Positions 36,193 through 45,305 of a stretch of DNA of 64,000 bases are shown in pieces (position 1 is the first letter of the stretch; every line of letters starts with the position of its first letter). The notes under the pieces are model-generated. The model did not search any database, was not told the DNA's origin, and saw only the letters and a program-made list of their open reading frames with translations. A program made the translations under genes and the position numbers. Source of the stretch: DATBFG01 sp036558645. Lineage in GTDB: Bacteria > Acidobacteriota > Terriglobia > Terriglobales > Acidobacteriaceae. The stretch lies in the NCBI GenBank assembly GCA_036558645.1, contig DATBFG010000114.1, positions 124,001 to 188,000 of the forward strand. The letters are read 5' to 3'.

Positions 36193-36226
36193 GGAAGCGG
36201 AGCGGGGGAGGCGGGACTCCGCTTCC
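36193..36226. terminator. Intrinsic terminator between lysA and the di-heme gene
   Basis: A perfect 10-bp stem, GGAAGCGGAG (36193-36202) with CTCCGCTTCC (36217-36226), has a 14-nt G-rich loop. A run of A bases (36187-36192) directly before it becomes a U-tract for transcripts coming from the minus-strand gene; it can also stop lysA transcripts with weaker efficiency. Confidence 0.75.
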
Positions 36227-36236
36227 AAGCAGTTGC

Positions 36237-37535
36237 CTACAGTGCGTTCAGGAAGGTGAGCAACTGCGATCTCTGCGTGTTCGACAGCCCCAGGTAGGCC
36301 TTCCGCGCATTCTTAGCCTCATTGCCATGTCGCAGGATTGCCTCCTCCCTCGACCCGGACAATCCGTCATGCATCAGGCGGTCATGCGTGCGAAGTCCCC
36401 ATAATGGAGCTGTGCGCATTTTGAAGCTGGTGTCGGACGGGCCATTCTGTACAACTCCGTCGCCAGTTCCAATGTCATGCAAGAGAAAGTCACTGTAGGG
36501 GTGAATGATTTTGTTCCCCAACGCATCGGGAACGGTAAATGTGCCACCATTGATCACGGTTCCCGTGGGAGCCGTCGTAATGGAGGTCACGTGGCATGTT
36601 GCGCATCCGATGGTAGTAAATAAAGCTTGCCCCGCCACTGCATCTGTGGTTGCCATTAACGTCGCATCAACGGGAGGAACCATGGTGCCTCGAATGAAGC
36701 TGGCAAAGTGGTCGATATCGGCCATTCCAATTTCATCGGTATGATCCTCTGGATCGCCGATATTCGGATCTTTGCAAACGCTGGTTGTGTCAGTTGGCAG
36801 CAACCGGCTGGTAATGCCTTGCTCGTTGAGGTAAGCATCAGCCGAGAACGATAGCAGGCTTGCGTGCTGGTCTTTCCAACCAAACCGGCCGACGCGTGTG
36901 GCACCGCTCGCTTCCAGGACCGGGATTGTAATGTACTCCCCCTTGATCACACCCCCGCTTTGACCTGGTTGCTGGGCGGCAATCGAGATCAAAGTATTAT
37001 CATCGATGGCCTCTACAAAGCCGTCCCCAAGCACATTGAGCGACATCCGTAGCGCTCGCACGTATTCGGTGAGCGGTACTCGTTCGGACGCTTCCGGGCA
37101 AACGGCGCGATCGTTGATCAGTGAACGATTGGGAATTGTATTCAATCCTCCGTTTATCGTGATCGTCGGATTTACAAACTTCCCTTTGCTGTCGAAGTGG
37201 CCGATCCGTAACTCGGTGATCTGACTCCCACCACCAGTCACTGGGTTTTGATGACAGTCGGTGCAGGACCGCGAGTTGTACACGGGTCCTAAGCCTTCAT
37301 CAATCCCGTCAGCCTCCTCGAAGATTGCCTGGTCGCCTCCAAATGTTTCACCTGGCAACATTGGAAGGCCGTTGCTGACGCTCTTCGATCCTGGGTCTTC
37401 GCTGAGAGTGGGTGTAGAGAATCCGGCGGGAGCTTCTGTTCCGTTGCCAGTGCCCTTTAGTTGAAACGCACCACCGGATAGTAGTAACAGCAGGCTAAGG
37501 CAGCACACGACTGCGATCTTTCTGGAAGCTGACAT
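36237..37535 (-). CDS. Di-heme DUF1111-type (DHOR) oxidoreductase
   Basis: 432 residues from the ATG at 37535, chosen for the excellent AAGGAGGTT upstream. A signal peptide (MSASRKIAVVCCLSLLLLLSGGAF) exports it to the periplasm. Two c-type heme motifs are seen, CTDCH (about residues 91-95) and CATCH (about 311-315). The sentence VYNSRSCTDCHQNPVTGGGS and the end FKMRTAPLWGLRTHDRLMHDGLSGSREEAILRHGNEA are typical of the DUF1111 (thiol oxidoreductase-like) family. Natural substrate is not settled for this family. Confidence 0.88.
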   Translation of the reverse strand: MSASRKIAVVCCLSLLLLLSGGAFQLKGTGNGTEAPAGFSTPTLSEDPGSKSVSNGLPMLPGETFGGDQAIFEEADGIDEGLGPVYNSRSCTDCHQNPVTGGGSQITELRIGHFDSKGKFVNPTITINGGLNTIPNRSLINDRAVCPEASERVPLTEYVRALRMSLNVLGDGFVEAIDDNTLISIAAQQPGQSGGVIKGEYITIPVLEASGATRVGRFGWKDQHASLLSFSADAYLNEQGITSRLLPTDTTSVCKDPNIGDPEDHTDEIGMADIDHFASFIRGTMVPPVDATLMATTDAVAGQALFTTIGCATCHVTSITTAPTGTVINGGTFTVPDALGNKIIHPYSDFLLHDIGTGDGVVQNGPSDTSFKMRTAPLWGLRTHDRLMHDGLSGSREEAILRHGNEAKNARKAYLGLSNTQRSQLLTFLNAL

Positions 37536-37803
37536 GTAGAACCTCCTTGGCCGGAGCACGCGACACTCCGGCGTTCAAGTCTTACGTTGGTTCGTAGGGA
37601 GGTTGGCGCAGTTAGCATCCCCTAGGTTCGGCCTGATCCTGGAGTGAAGAAGTGCGACGTTCGCAGACCGCGAACATCGTCCCCATGGCGAGATCACCCC
37701 AACGCGTCTTACTTACTGCAGGCACTGCTGAATTTCACGGCACACTAAATTGGCGAGTGACTCACGTCAAGATGTCCAGAGGTACATCTGTTACAAAGTG
37801 AAA

Positions 37804-38706
37804 TCATGCGCGACGCATTACTATTCTCGCTAGGAACTCATTCACTGCGCGAATGATGGGTTCCGGTTGTTGGATGTACAGCGCATGACCAAGGGTCGAA
37901 AAGCGGACATGGGTTACGTCCCGGACAAGACGCTTGGCCGCAGCAACATCGGCGTCCGACATGAGTGCACCGAGTTCAGGTGATGCCTGCAGGAGAAGTA
38001 TTGGGCATCGCGCCTGCGCAAGCAGTGACTCGCCGTTCCACTCTTCAAAAGACGATCCGTCCAGCGTCATCTGATAGGTGTCAGGATCGGCCTGCATGAC
38101 GCACGGTGCCCATCGCAGCAACGCGGTTCGATCGTTTCCTGGCAAATCACCGATACACACTTTCTCCTTGAGCCCCGGCACCTTGAGTTTAATGCGCGAC
38201 AACCCATCGGCCATTTGTTCGAGCAAAAGGTCCTGTGCTGCGAGATCACGTAGTCCGGCAAACAACGAGGGATACATGCTGTCGGGATGAAATCCTTTAC
38301 TTAGAAGCATGCTGTCGCCGAGAACCAGAGCACTAATAAGTTCTGGATGGTGCGCGGCGATCCTAAGCCCGATCATTCCCCCTAACGAGTGGCCTAGAAA
38401 AACCGCAGGTCCTTTGACACACCCAGTAAGAAACGCAACTATGTCATTCGCGTACTGAGCGCCACCATAACCTCGAGACACATGCGTCGAGCCGCCATGC
38501 CCTCGAAGGTCCGGAGCAAAAATCTGCCAGTCGTTCGACAGAGGTGGGATGAGTTCGTGGAACACCTGCCACCGTCGCCCCAATCCGTGCACCAATACAA
38601 GAGGTGGTCCGTTTTGAGGTCCGACAACATAGTTGAGACTGACGTGCCCGGCTTGAAGGATTTTTTCTTGAAACCCAGGGAATTGTCGAAGATCGGACTG
38701 ACTCAA
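37804..38706 (-). CDS. Alpha/beta-hydrolase
   Basis: 300 residues. Oxyanion HGLGRRW, nucleophile elbow GHSLGGMIG with catalytic Ser, and C-terminal His in STLGHALYIQQPE, so the Ser-Asp-His triad is complete. The chemistry (esterase, peptidase or haloalkane type) cannot be told. The start overlaps the stop of the amidohydrolase gene upstream by 4 nt, so both are translated from one mRNA and may act on related compounds. Confidence 0.87.
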   Translation of the reverse strand: MSQSDLRQFPGFQEKILQAGHVSLNYVVGPQNGPPLVLVHGLGRRWQVFHELIPPLSNDWQIFAPDLRGHGGSTHVSRGYGGAQYANDIVAFLTGCVKGPAVFLGHSLGGMIGLRIAAHHPELISALVLGDSMLLSKGFHPDSMYPSLFAGLRDLAAQDLLLEQMADGLSRIKLKVPGLKEKVCIGDLPGNDRTALLRWAPCVMQADPDTYQMTLDGSSFEEWNGESLLAQARCPILLLQASPELGALMSDADVAAAKRLVRDVTHVRFSTLGHALYIQQPEPIIRAVNEFLARIVMRRA

Positions 38707-40388
38707 TGCTGTACTCCACTGTCCTCGTAAACCAGCTTTCCCCCGACAATTGTCTTCAGAACCTTCACGTCGCGAATTCTCGGCGGGTCAATGGCAAAAA
38801 TATCCTCGCTTAGGATGACCATGTCGGCCAGTTTGCCTGCTGTGATGGAACCCTTAACGTCATCCTGAAATTCAGCATATGCCGAACCCATGGTGTACGC
38901 TTCGACAGCCTCAGAGACCGTAAGCTTCTGTTCCGGAAACCATCCGTTGGGATTCTTCCCATCAAGCGTTGCTCGCGTGACTGCAGCGTAAATCGTCAAC
39001 ATAGGATTTAGAGGAGCGACGTCCCAATCGGTTCCCAACGCGAGCCGCACACCATGATCGAGAAAAGTCCTAAATGCGTACGTCCGGCTGGCGCGGTCAT
39101 GTCCTATGCGTCCTTCAGCCCATCTGCCGTCATCAATCGCATGATACGGCTGCACCGAAGCAATCACCTTCAATTGCGCGAACCGGTCAAAATCTTTCGC
39201 CGCCATATGCTGCGCGTGTTCAATGCGCCAGCGCCGGTCTGCATCCCCGTGAGCCTTCTGAATCTCACTGTAGATATCGAGAATCATTGAGATTCCCTGA
39301 TCCCCAATCGCATGTGTGCACAGTTGCAGACCTGCGGCATCAGCCTTCATCATCCGGTCCCGCATCATCGACACTGGATGCATCTCGTCCGAGAGCAACC
39401 CGTGATTATCGGGTTGATTACTGAACGGTTCAAAAAAATAGGCGGTAGCGGAACCCAGCGATCCATCTGCGTAAGCCTTCAGCGCACCAATCCGGAGGTA
39501 GGGGCCACCGAACGCGCGTCGAATCCCAATCTTCACCTGGTCATCCACCTGCGGGATGAGTGGGGCCGCATAGATCCGCGCCGTCAGTTCATTCCGATCG
39601 AGGAGCTCCGAGTAAATGGCGATGTCCTCGTAATCAGGATTCATGTTCTGCACGCTGGTCACACCCAGCGATGCAGCGTGCGCGAGAGCACGTCTTACAG
39701 CTCTAAGCCGCTGATCGTGGTCTAGCGGCGGAACGATCTTGTACATCATGTCCGCGGCAGCGTCTTTCAAAGCACCTGTAGGATTGCCTTTTGCATCGTG
39801 AACGATTGCTCCTCCCGGAGGATCCGGCGTTTGCGACGTGATCCCTGCCAACTCCAGCGCAAGGCTATTTGCCAATCCCATGTGGCCGTCGTACCGGCTT
39901 ACAAACACCGGGGCGTCCGGCGTAAACGAATCGATTAACTCTTTTGTAGGAAGCTTTGCCGGTGTCCACTTTGTCTCGTCCCAATCGCCCCCCAGAATCC
40001 ACTCGCCTTTCGATATCTTTCCAACCTGGGCCTTAATGCGTCGGGCGAATTCCTGTGCGCTATCAGCGTCGTTGAGCTGAACCCTGTCAAGCTGCGAGCC
40101 TCCGCTGACAAAGTGAACGTGAGCATCATTAAATCCAGGCACGACTAGCTTGCCGCCAGCGTCAATCACACGAGTGCCCCGGCCCTGCCATGCCTTCACG
40201 TCTGCATCGGACCCAACAAACACGATGCGATCCCTACTGATCGCAACCGCCTGCGCCTTCGGTTGTGCCTTATCGACGGTCCATACGTTGGCGTGAAAAA
40301 TAATCAGGTCTGCCGCCGGTCTCGCCTGGGCAAAAGTAGCAGCCAGGGAAATGAGACAACAGACGACCAGCAGTGTTTTACGTTTCAT
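38703..40388 (-). CDS. Secreted YtcJ-like amidohydrolase
   Basis: 561 residues. Signal peptide MKRKTLLVVCCLISLAATFAQARP, then an amidohydrolase of the amidohydrolase_3 (YtcJ-like) type: FNDAHVHFVSGG metal motif early, the YDGHMGLANSLALELAGI region, HAIGDQGISMILDIY and the final ALGTDWDVAPLNPMLTIYAAVTR. Activity on N-acyl or amide bonds is expected, substrate unknown. The 4-nt overlap with the alpha/beta-hydrolase gene suggests a two-step degradation pair. Confidence 0.9.
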   Translation of the reverse strand: MKRKTLLVVCCLISLAATFAQARPAADLIIFHANVWTVDKAQPKAQAVAISRDRIVFVGSDADVKAWQGRGTRVIDAGGKLVVPGFNDAHVHFVSGGSQLDRVQLNDADSAQEFARRIKAQVGKISKGEWILGGDWDETKWTPAKLPTKELIDSFTPDAPVFVSRYDGHMGLANSLALELAGITSQTPDPPGGAIVHDAKGNPTGALKDAAADMMYKIVPPLDHDQRLRAVRRALAHAASLGVTSVQNMNPDYEDIAIYSELLDRNELTARIYAAPLIPQVDDQVKIGIRRAFGGPYLRIGALKAYADGSLGSATAYFFEPFSNQPDNHGLLSDEMHPVSMMRDRMMKADAAGLQLCTHAIGDQGISMILDIYSEIQKAHGDADRRWRIEHAQHMAAKDFDRFAQLKVIASVQPYHAIDDGRWAEGRIGHDRASRTYAFRTFLDHGVRLALGTDWDVAPLNPMLTIYAAVTRATLDGKNPNGWFPEQKLTVSEAVEAYTMGSAYAEFQDDVKGSITAGKLADMVILSEDIFAIDPPRIRDVKVLKTIVGGKLVYEDSGVQH

Positions 40389-40419
40389 TTGTGATTTTCC
40401 CGATTGACTTCTTGACCCT

Positions 40420-41301
40420 TTATCTCTGTCCCCACTTTAACTTCGAGCGCAGAATGTCGAAGAAAGTCTTCTGCACGCGCAATAGCTTCACCGTGTGCTC
40501 GGACTTGCGGCAGAGAATTCGATCCCCATCCAAGAGCGGCATCCCTACCTGCCCATCAATGCTCAGGTACGCCTGCTCTGCCCCAGTCATGACAACGATT
40601 TCGATCTTCGACGTGTCGGGTACTACCAGTGCGCGATGTGTGAGCGAATGCGCCGATACTGGAGTAACTAGAAAAGCGGCGACCGACGGCATCAGAATGG
40701 GCCCTCCTGCCGCAAGCGAATAGGCTGTTGAGCCCGTAGGAGTGGCAACCATCAGACTGTCTGCTTTGTAGCTGGAGACGAAAGTTCCGTCGATGTAGAC
40801 ATCGCAGTGATTCAGGCGGGCAATGGTTCCTTTTCCAACGACGGCGTCATTCAGAGCGTCGTAGCTGCCCACGCTCTCCGAATTACGCAGGATTTCGCAA
40901 TGCACCATGGATCGGTCTTCGACGATTCGCGTGCCGTGGTCAATCGCCTCCAGTGTCGAATAGAGTTCTTCCATCTGGACTTCTGTCAGGAAGCCTAGCG
41001 ATCCCAGATTGATTCCGAGCACGGGAACTGCCGCTCGGGCTACGGATCGCGCTGCGGAGAGTAGAGTTCCATCTCCTCCCAGCACAATTACGAAGTCCAG
41101 ATGATGACTGGCAAGCTCATCGCGAGAGACTACCTTGGCGTTCGGAGCTAGCTTATGCGTTTCTTCGTCGACTACTGATCTGTAACCATGTTTCTTCAGC
41201 CAATCGAGCAACTCCGGCACAACGTGCTCTAGTTCTGGCTTGCTTGGTTTGGAGACGATCGCGACTGCTTTATTCACGCCTTTACTTACTGGGGTATTCA
41301 T
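40420..41301 (-). CDS. nadK: NAD kinase
   Basis: 293 residues, standard length. It phosphorylates NAD to NADP. The catalytic GGDGTLLSAARSVA motif (about 74-87), NLGSLGFLTEV, the NDAVVGKG segment, and the STAYSLAAGGPI loop are all present. The following gene on the minus strand is an amidohydrolase (31 nt away), and upstream is tlyA, so a tlyA-nadK operon order is present, as in many bacteria. Confidence 0.95.
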   Translation of the reverse strand: MNTPVSKGVNKAVAIVSKPSKPELEHVVPELLDWLKKHGYRSVVDEETHKLAPNAKVVSRDELASHHLDFVIVLGGDGTLLSAARSVARAAVPVLGINLGSLGFLTEVQMEELYSTLEAIDHGTRIVEDRSMVHCEILRNSESVGSYDALNDAVVGKGTIARLNHCDVYIDGTFVSSYKADSLMVATPTGSTAYSLAAGGPILMPSVAAFLVTPVSAHSLTHRALVVPDTSKIEIVVMTGAEQAYLSIDGQVGMPLLDGDRILCRKSEHTVKLLRVQKTFFDILRSKLKWGQR

Positions 41302-41354
41302 CTTTGGAAATTGAATTGTACAGAAATTTTGCGGGAAGTCCCTGAACTCGTGCG

Positions 41355-42107
41355 TTACGCAAAGACCCCATACAAAAGGAACTCGCGATTTCCTTCAGCA
41401 CCGGTGATGGGAGACTCCGTGACATCCGTATGTGTGGCACCTAAAGAAAGCACCGCTTGTCGGACTTTTTCAACCGCATGCTGCTGTGCGAACTCATCTC
41501 GTACGATGCCTCCCCTCCCTACCAACTCGCGGCCGACTTCGAATTGCGGCTTCACGAGCACGACCACTTCTCTTTTGCGCGACGAAGCCTTCACTTCGCC
41601 AAAGGCCGCTCGAATTACCGCTGGTAAAACGAGCGTCGCTGAGATGAACGAGACGTCCATCACGACCAAATCAATGGCTTCCCCAAAGTGCGCCGGCTCG
41701 AGATACCGTGCGTTGGTTTTCTCCAGCAAACGAACGCGGCTGTCCTGGCGAAGTCGAAAATCAATCTGTCCATGGCCAGTGTCTACCGCCAACACGCGTG
41801 CCGCACCGTGTTGTAGCAGACAATCCGTAAAGCCACCAGTAGAGGCCCCCACGTCAAGGCACGTGGCGCCTTTCACCTCCAGCTTCCAATGTTCGATGGC
41901 TCTTTCCAACTTAAGTCCGCCACGGCTCACGTACTTGAGATCATGTCCCGTGAGCGCAACACTAGCTCCGACATCAACACCGGTTCCGGCTTTCTCAACT
42001 TTTTGTCCCTCCACTAGGACTTTACCGGCAAGAATCAGTGCCTGCGCGCGCTCCCGTGACGCCACAAGGCCTCGTTCAAGCAACAATTTGTCCAGGCGAA
42101 CTTTCAA
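41355..42107 (-). CDS. tlyA: TlyA-family rRNA 2'-O-methyltransferase
   Basis: 250 residues from the TTG at 42107, preceded by GAGAAAGG; longer frames upstream to 42275 lack homology. An N-terminal S4 domain (VRLDKLLLERGLVASRERAQALILAGKVLVEG) is followed by an FtsJ-like SAM domain with CLDVGASTGGFTDCLLQHGAARVLAVDTGHGQI. The KPQFE and GNREFLLY motifs are typical. TlyA methylates 16S and 23S rRNA in actinobacteria; in other bacteria the target is less clear. nadK lies 53 nt downstream. Confidence 0.9.
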   Translation of the reverse strand: MKVRLDKLLLERGLVASRERAQALILAGKVLVEGQKVEKAGTGVDVGASVALTGHDLKYVSRGGLKLERAIEHWKLEVKGATCLDVGASTGGFTDCLLQHGAARVLAVDTGHGQIDFRLRQDSRVRLLEKTNARYLEPAHFGEAIDLVVMDVSFISATLVLPAVIRAAFGEVKASSRKREVVVLVKPQFEVGRELVGRGGIVRDEFAQQHAVEKVRQAVLSLGATHTDVTESPITGAEGNREFLLYGVFA

Positions 42108-42316
42108 ACCTTTCTCTCTTGTCGCGAATTCGGGGGATACCCCACAAAAGTGCCAGCACCCGACTGTGTGCAAGGTGCAGAACTCACTGTGTGTGAACCA
42201 TTTACTGATAAAGAATCCGCGTTTTGCACATGATTTTCCACAGTGGTGTTGAAAATGTCTGCAACCGAGAAACAAAGTCCCGCATCCGCCGCACGATTCA
42301 ACCGGATCGCCAAAAT

Positions 42317-42343
42317 AAAGAGCCGCCCTTTCGGCGGCTCTTT
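42317..42343 (-). terminator. Intrinsic terminator of the yebC-like gene
   Basis: An 11-bp perfect stem, AAAGAGCCGCC (42317-42327) with GGCGGCTCTTT (42333-42343), encloses a 5-nt loop, followed on the minus strand by TATTTTG. It sits 21 nt beyond the yebC stop. Confidence 0.85.
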
Positions 42344-42364
42344 TCGATGCTTCAGATATCGCGA

Positions 42365-43114
42365 TCAGCCCGCAACTTCTTCGAGCAGCTTCTGATCGAT
42401 GTCAAAATTCGCGTGGACGTTCTGCACGTCATCGTGTTCCTCTAGCGCTTCCATCAAGCGGATCATTGTCGAAGCAGCCTGCCCTTCCAGTTTGATGTAG
42501 TTCTGGGGGATCATCGAAACGCTCGCGGATGTCGGCTCGATGCCCGCACCCTTGACGGCAGTGAGAACCGCCTCGTACGAGGAAGGATCCGTCAACACTT
42601 CCCAGCTTTCACCATCATCGCGTAGATCATCCGCTCCTGCATCGAGCACAAGCGCCATCAGGTCATCTTCCTTGGCAGCTGCCTTCGGGACTACGATGTC
42701 ACCCTTCTTGTGGAACATCCATGAAACTGCTCCAGCCTCGGCCATATTGCCGCCATTCTTGCTGAACACGTGCCGGATCTCGCTAACGGTGCGGTTGCGG
42801 TTATCAGTGTTGATTTCAGCCAGCAGCGCAACGCCACCTGGCCCATAGCCTTCCAGCATGAATTCTTCGTACACTGCTCCGGGCAATTCGCCCGTGCCAC
42901 GCTGGATAGCGCGCTTAATGTTGTCGGCCGGCATGTTCTCCGCCTTCGCAGCCGCAATCGCCGTGCGCAGACGAGGATTGCTGTCTGGATCGCCGCCGCC
43001 ATTCTTAGCAGCAATAGAAATTTCCTTGATCAGCCGGGTGAAGATCTTACCCCGCTTGGCGTCCAAGGCGCCTTTCTTGTGCTTGATTGTGGCCCATTTT
43101 GAATGGCCGGACAT
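42365..43114 (-). CDS. YebC/PmpR-family DNA-binding regulator
   Basis: 249 residues. Begins SGHSKWATIKHKKGALDAKRGKIFTRLIKEI, the hallmark of the family, then the central RAIQRGTGELPGAVYEEFMLEGYGPGGVALLAEI and the C-terminal DDVQNVHANFDI. YebC proteins have been linked to transcriptional control and to rescue of ribosomes on difficult proline runs; which applies here is not known. Confidence 0.95.
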   Translation of the reverse strand: MSGHSKWATIKHKKGALDAKRGKIFTRLIKEISIAAKNGGGDPDSNPRLRTAIAAAKAENMPADNIKRAIQRGTGELPGAVYEEFMLEGYGPGGVALLAEINTDNRNRTVSEIRHVFSKNGGNMAEAGAVSWMFHKKGDIVVPKAAAKEDDLMALVLDAGADDLRDDGESWEVLTDPSSYEAVLTAVKGAGIEPTSASVSMIPQNYIKLEGQAASTMIRLMEALEEHDDVQNVHANFDIDQKLLEEVAG

Positions 43115-43262
43115 AGGAATACCTCATCCTTAAAAGAGCTTGAATTGCGATATTTAATAGCAGGACTCGCCCGATAGAGGAGATCACGTGATTGCCTCGA
43201 AAACGAATGCAGGCGAAGTGAAATTATAGCATGCGGGTCCTAGGCTGCTCCCGCAACCCGCC

Positions 43263-43592
43263 CTACCACTTCTTGAAAATCACAAACACCGCGCCAACCA
43301 TCATTGCAAACCCGACAAGGTAGTTCCAACGCAGGCTTTCTTTCAGATACAAAACCGAAAAGACTGAGAACACGATCAGCGTAATGGCTTCCTGAATTGT
43401 CTTGAGCTGGGCGGTTGAGAACTCATAGGAGCCAATACGATTCGCCGGAACCTGAAAGCAGTATTCCGCAAAGGCGATCAGCCAGCTTACAACAATGACC
43501 TTGAAAAGCGGGGCGTCCCGATGTCGAAGGTGGCCGTACCACGCAAACGTCATGAAAATATTGGAAAGAGTAAGCAGAAGAATGGTTGTCAT
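43263..43592 (-). CDS. DUF486 small membrane protein
   Basis: 109 residues with four hydrophobic helices. The sequence matches DUF486: TILLLTLSNIFMTFAWYGHL at the start, WLIAFAEYCFQVPANRIGSYEFSTAQLKTIQEAITL in the middle and KESLRWNYLVGFAMMVGAVFVIFKKW at the end. This family belongs to the DMT superfamily; its substrate is unknown. It lies 47 nt from the AI-2E-like gene, same strand. Confidence 0.9.
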   Translation of the reverse strand: MTTILLLTLSNIFMTFAWYGHLRHRDAPLFKVIVVSWLIAFAEYCFQVPANRIGSYEFSTAQLKTIQEAITLIVFSVFSVLYLKESLRWNYLVGFAMMVGAVFVIFKKW

Positions 43593-43639
43593 TTTCCCTG
43601 AAGTTCGCCTTGCTGACGTGGAATTTCCAGCAGGTTTTT

Positions 43640-44131
43640 CTAACTCTTTTTCTGGGCAGTTACCAGTGCCTCATTGCGCTCCTGCCGCGCCTTGTAAGCG
43701 TAAACTACCGCCAACAGAGGCGGCGCGAGCAAGACGCCCCAGAACGGAATGACGATTCCGAGGACAATTGGTGCCAGAATAGACGCCCACATCGGGACCT
43801 TAGCCGTGCGCTTCATCAGATAGGGCTGCAACAAAAAGCCGTCCACAACTGCGATGACCGCGTACAGACCCAGAACATACAGAGGATGTTCCCAATCTCC
43901 CCATTTGAATGCCGCCGTCAGCGTTGGCCCGATCAATCCGAGTACGGCACCAACCTGCGGAACGAACTGGAACATTGCACCAAGAACTGCCCAGAGCGGC
44001 GCCCATGGAACCCCAATCACCCATAAACCAACCAGCCAGATCAGGCCCACGGCTAAGGCATCCTGAAGCTGAGCGATGAACCAATGCTTGAGTGCTCCGC
44101 CAGCCAGGCGAAAATGCTGATCTAATTCCAT
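43640..44131 (-). CDS. AI-2E-family transporter, short (C-terminal half only)
   Basis: 163 residues, about half the usual length of the family (about 330-380). The part present matches the C-terminal half: AQLQDALAVGLIWLVGLWVIGVPWAPLWAVLGAMFQFVPQVGAVLGLIGP followed by helices and VDGFLLQPYLMKR. The N-terminal four helices are missing and cannot be in another frame upstream, because the sigma factor gene starts 66 nt away. It may be a truncated relic or a compact family member; intact helical spacing and no frame break favour the latter. Confidence 0.68.
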   Translation of the reverse strand: MELDQHFRLAGGALKHWFIAQLQDALAVGLIWLVGLWVIGVPWAPLWAVLGAMFQFVPQVGAVLGLIGPTLTAAFKWGDWEHPLYVLGLYAVIAVVDGFLLQPYLMKRTAKVPMWASILAPIVLGIVIPFWGVLLAPPLLAVVYAYKARQERNEALVTAQKKS

Positions 44132-44229
44132 GCTTGTGTGATGCCCGAAAATAGCATCTCGATGGTCCCAATTTCATCCTGCCTGTAAACCTCGGGTTGC
44201 TGAATTCGTCCATAGCTACAGCCACGAAC

Positions 44230-44808
44230 ATGGTTAGCGTACTCACTGCCGCCTTAGAAATATCAGCACCGGAACCCGTGCGGACCATCTCCGCGGAAAA
44301 CTTTGAACAGATCGTCAGGCAGTATCAGCGGCGCGTTTATCGATTCCTGCTGATGCTGGTGCGCGACCAGGATACGGCAGACACTCTTACTCAGGAGTGC
44401 TTCTTAAGGGCGTTTCAATATCGCCAGAGCTTTCGGGGAGAATGCAGCGTCGAAACCTGGATCCTACGAATCGCCGTCAACTTGGCAAAGGACCACGGTA
44501 AAAACCGCCGAATCTCTTTCTGGAAGCGACTGATCGGGTTCGATGGCGATAACCACATATCCGCAGGTTTTCGAGCCCCCAACCCATCTCCCGAACGGAT
44601 CTTGCTCGCACGGGAAGAGGTTCAGGCCGTGCTGCGTGCCTGCGATCGGCTCTCGGACCAGCAACGGGCGATCTTTCTAATGCGATTTAGCGAAGAAATG
44701 CAGCTGGCGGAAATCGCAGCCGTTCTCGGCATTAGGACCGGAAGCGTAAAAGCACAGTTGTCCCGCGCGGTGGCACGTGTGCGAAAGCTCATGAGGGAAC
44801 AGCAATGA
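44230..44808 (+). CDS. ECF-type RNA polymerase sigma factor
   Basis: 192 residues from the ATG at 44230; a TTG at 44197 would add 11 residues. Region 2 (FEQIVRQYQRRVYRFLLMLVRDQDTADTLTQECFLRAFQ) and region 4 (LSDQQRAIFLMRFSEEMQLAEIAAVLGIRTGSVKAQLSRAVARVRKLM) are clear, so it is an ECF factor of the group 4 type. The stop overlaps the next gene, a zinc anti-sigma, as ATGA. It probably controls an envelope stress regulon that includes the Spy-like gene that follows. Confidence 0.92.
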   Translation: MVSVLTAALEISAPEPVRTISAENFEQIVRQYQRRVYRFLLMLVRDQDTADTLTQECFLRAFQYRQSFRGECSVETWILRIAVNLAKDHGKNRRISFWKRLIGFDGDNHISAGFRAPNPSPERILLAREEVQAVLRACDRLSDQQRAIFLMRFSEEMQLAEIAAVLGIRTGSVKAQLSRAVARVRKLMREQQ

Positions 44809-45305
44809 ACAAGCATCTTAGCGATTCCGAAATCGCAGAAATCATTTCGGCCGGGAGTAGCTTCGCCGGATCGCACGCTGAGCAATGCACGCAGTGTCGA
44901 TCGGAAATCGAGAACTTCGAAGACAATCTTAGCAACTTGAGGCAGTGGGCCAGATCAATCTCGGGTATGCCAGAAGAGTTCTGGGCGGCGCAGCGCATCC
45001 GAACGGTCTTATCACTGGGGACGACGACGGAACCGGCCGGACCCGCGTTTCCCCGCATCGCATGGCCCGCTTTTGCGGCGCTTGCGGCACTTGCGACCTT
45101 CATGCTTGCCAGGACGCCGTCGCTGCCGAACGAAGAAACACAGGCAGCCACCGATCACGACCTACTCGTGCAGGTGGAACGCGTGTTGGAGAGCGGCGGC
45201 CCCGCAGCCCTGGCACCAACCTCGATATTGCTCCAGGAAATCAGTGCGAATGCCAGCAGTCTGGACTCGCGTGATCAAATCAGGGAGAGAAACCATGAGA
45301 ATTAA
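44805..45305 (+). CDS. Zinc anti-sigma factor (ZAS-type)
   Basis: 166 residues. The cytoplasmic N-terminus has the zinc anti-sigma motif H24-x3-C28-x2-C31 in SHAEQCTQCRSEI. One membrane segment lies at about 87-106 (WPAFAALAALATFMLAR), and a short periplasmic part follows. It overlaps the sigma gene by 4 nt, and its own 3' end overlaps the Spy-like gene by 11 nt, so the three are one operon. It should bind the sigma factor at the membrane and release it on stress. Confidence 0.85.
   Translation: MNKHLSDSEIAEIISAGSSFAGSHAEQCTQCRSEIENFEDNLSNLRQWARSISGMPEEFWAAQRIRTVLSLGTTTEPAGPAFPRIAWPAFAALAALATFMLARTPSLPNEETQAATDHDLLVQVERVLESGGPAALAPTSILLQEISANASSLDSRDQIRERNHEN

Noticed and set aside
42234..42242. 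TTTTCCACA resembling a DnaA box
   Set aside because: Single occurrence with no cluster, no AT-rich unwinding element and no dnaA/dnaN nearby, so it is not evidence for an origin.
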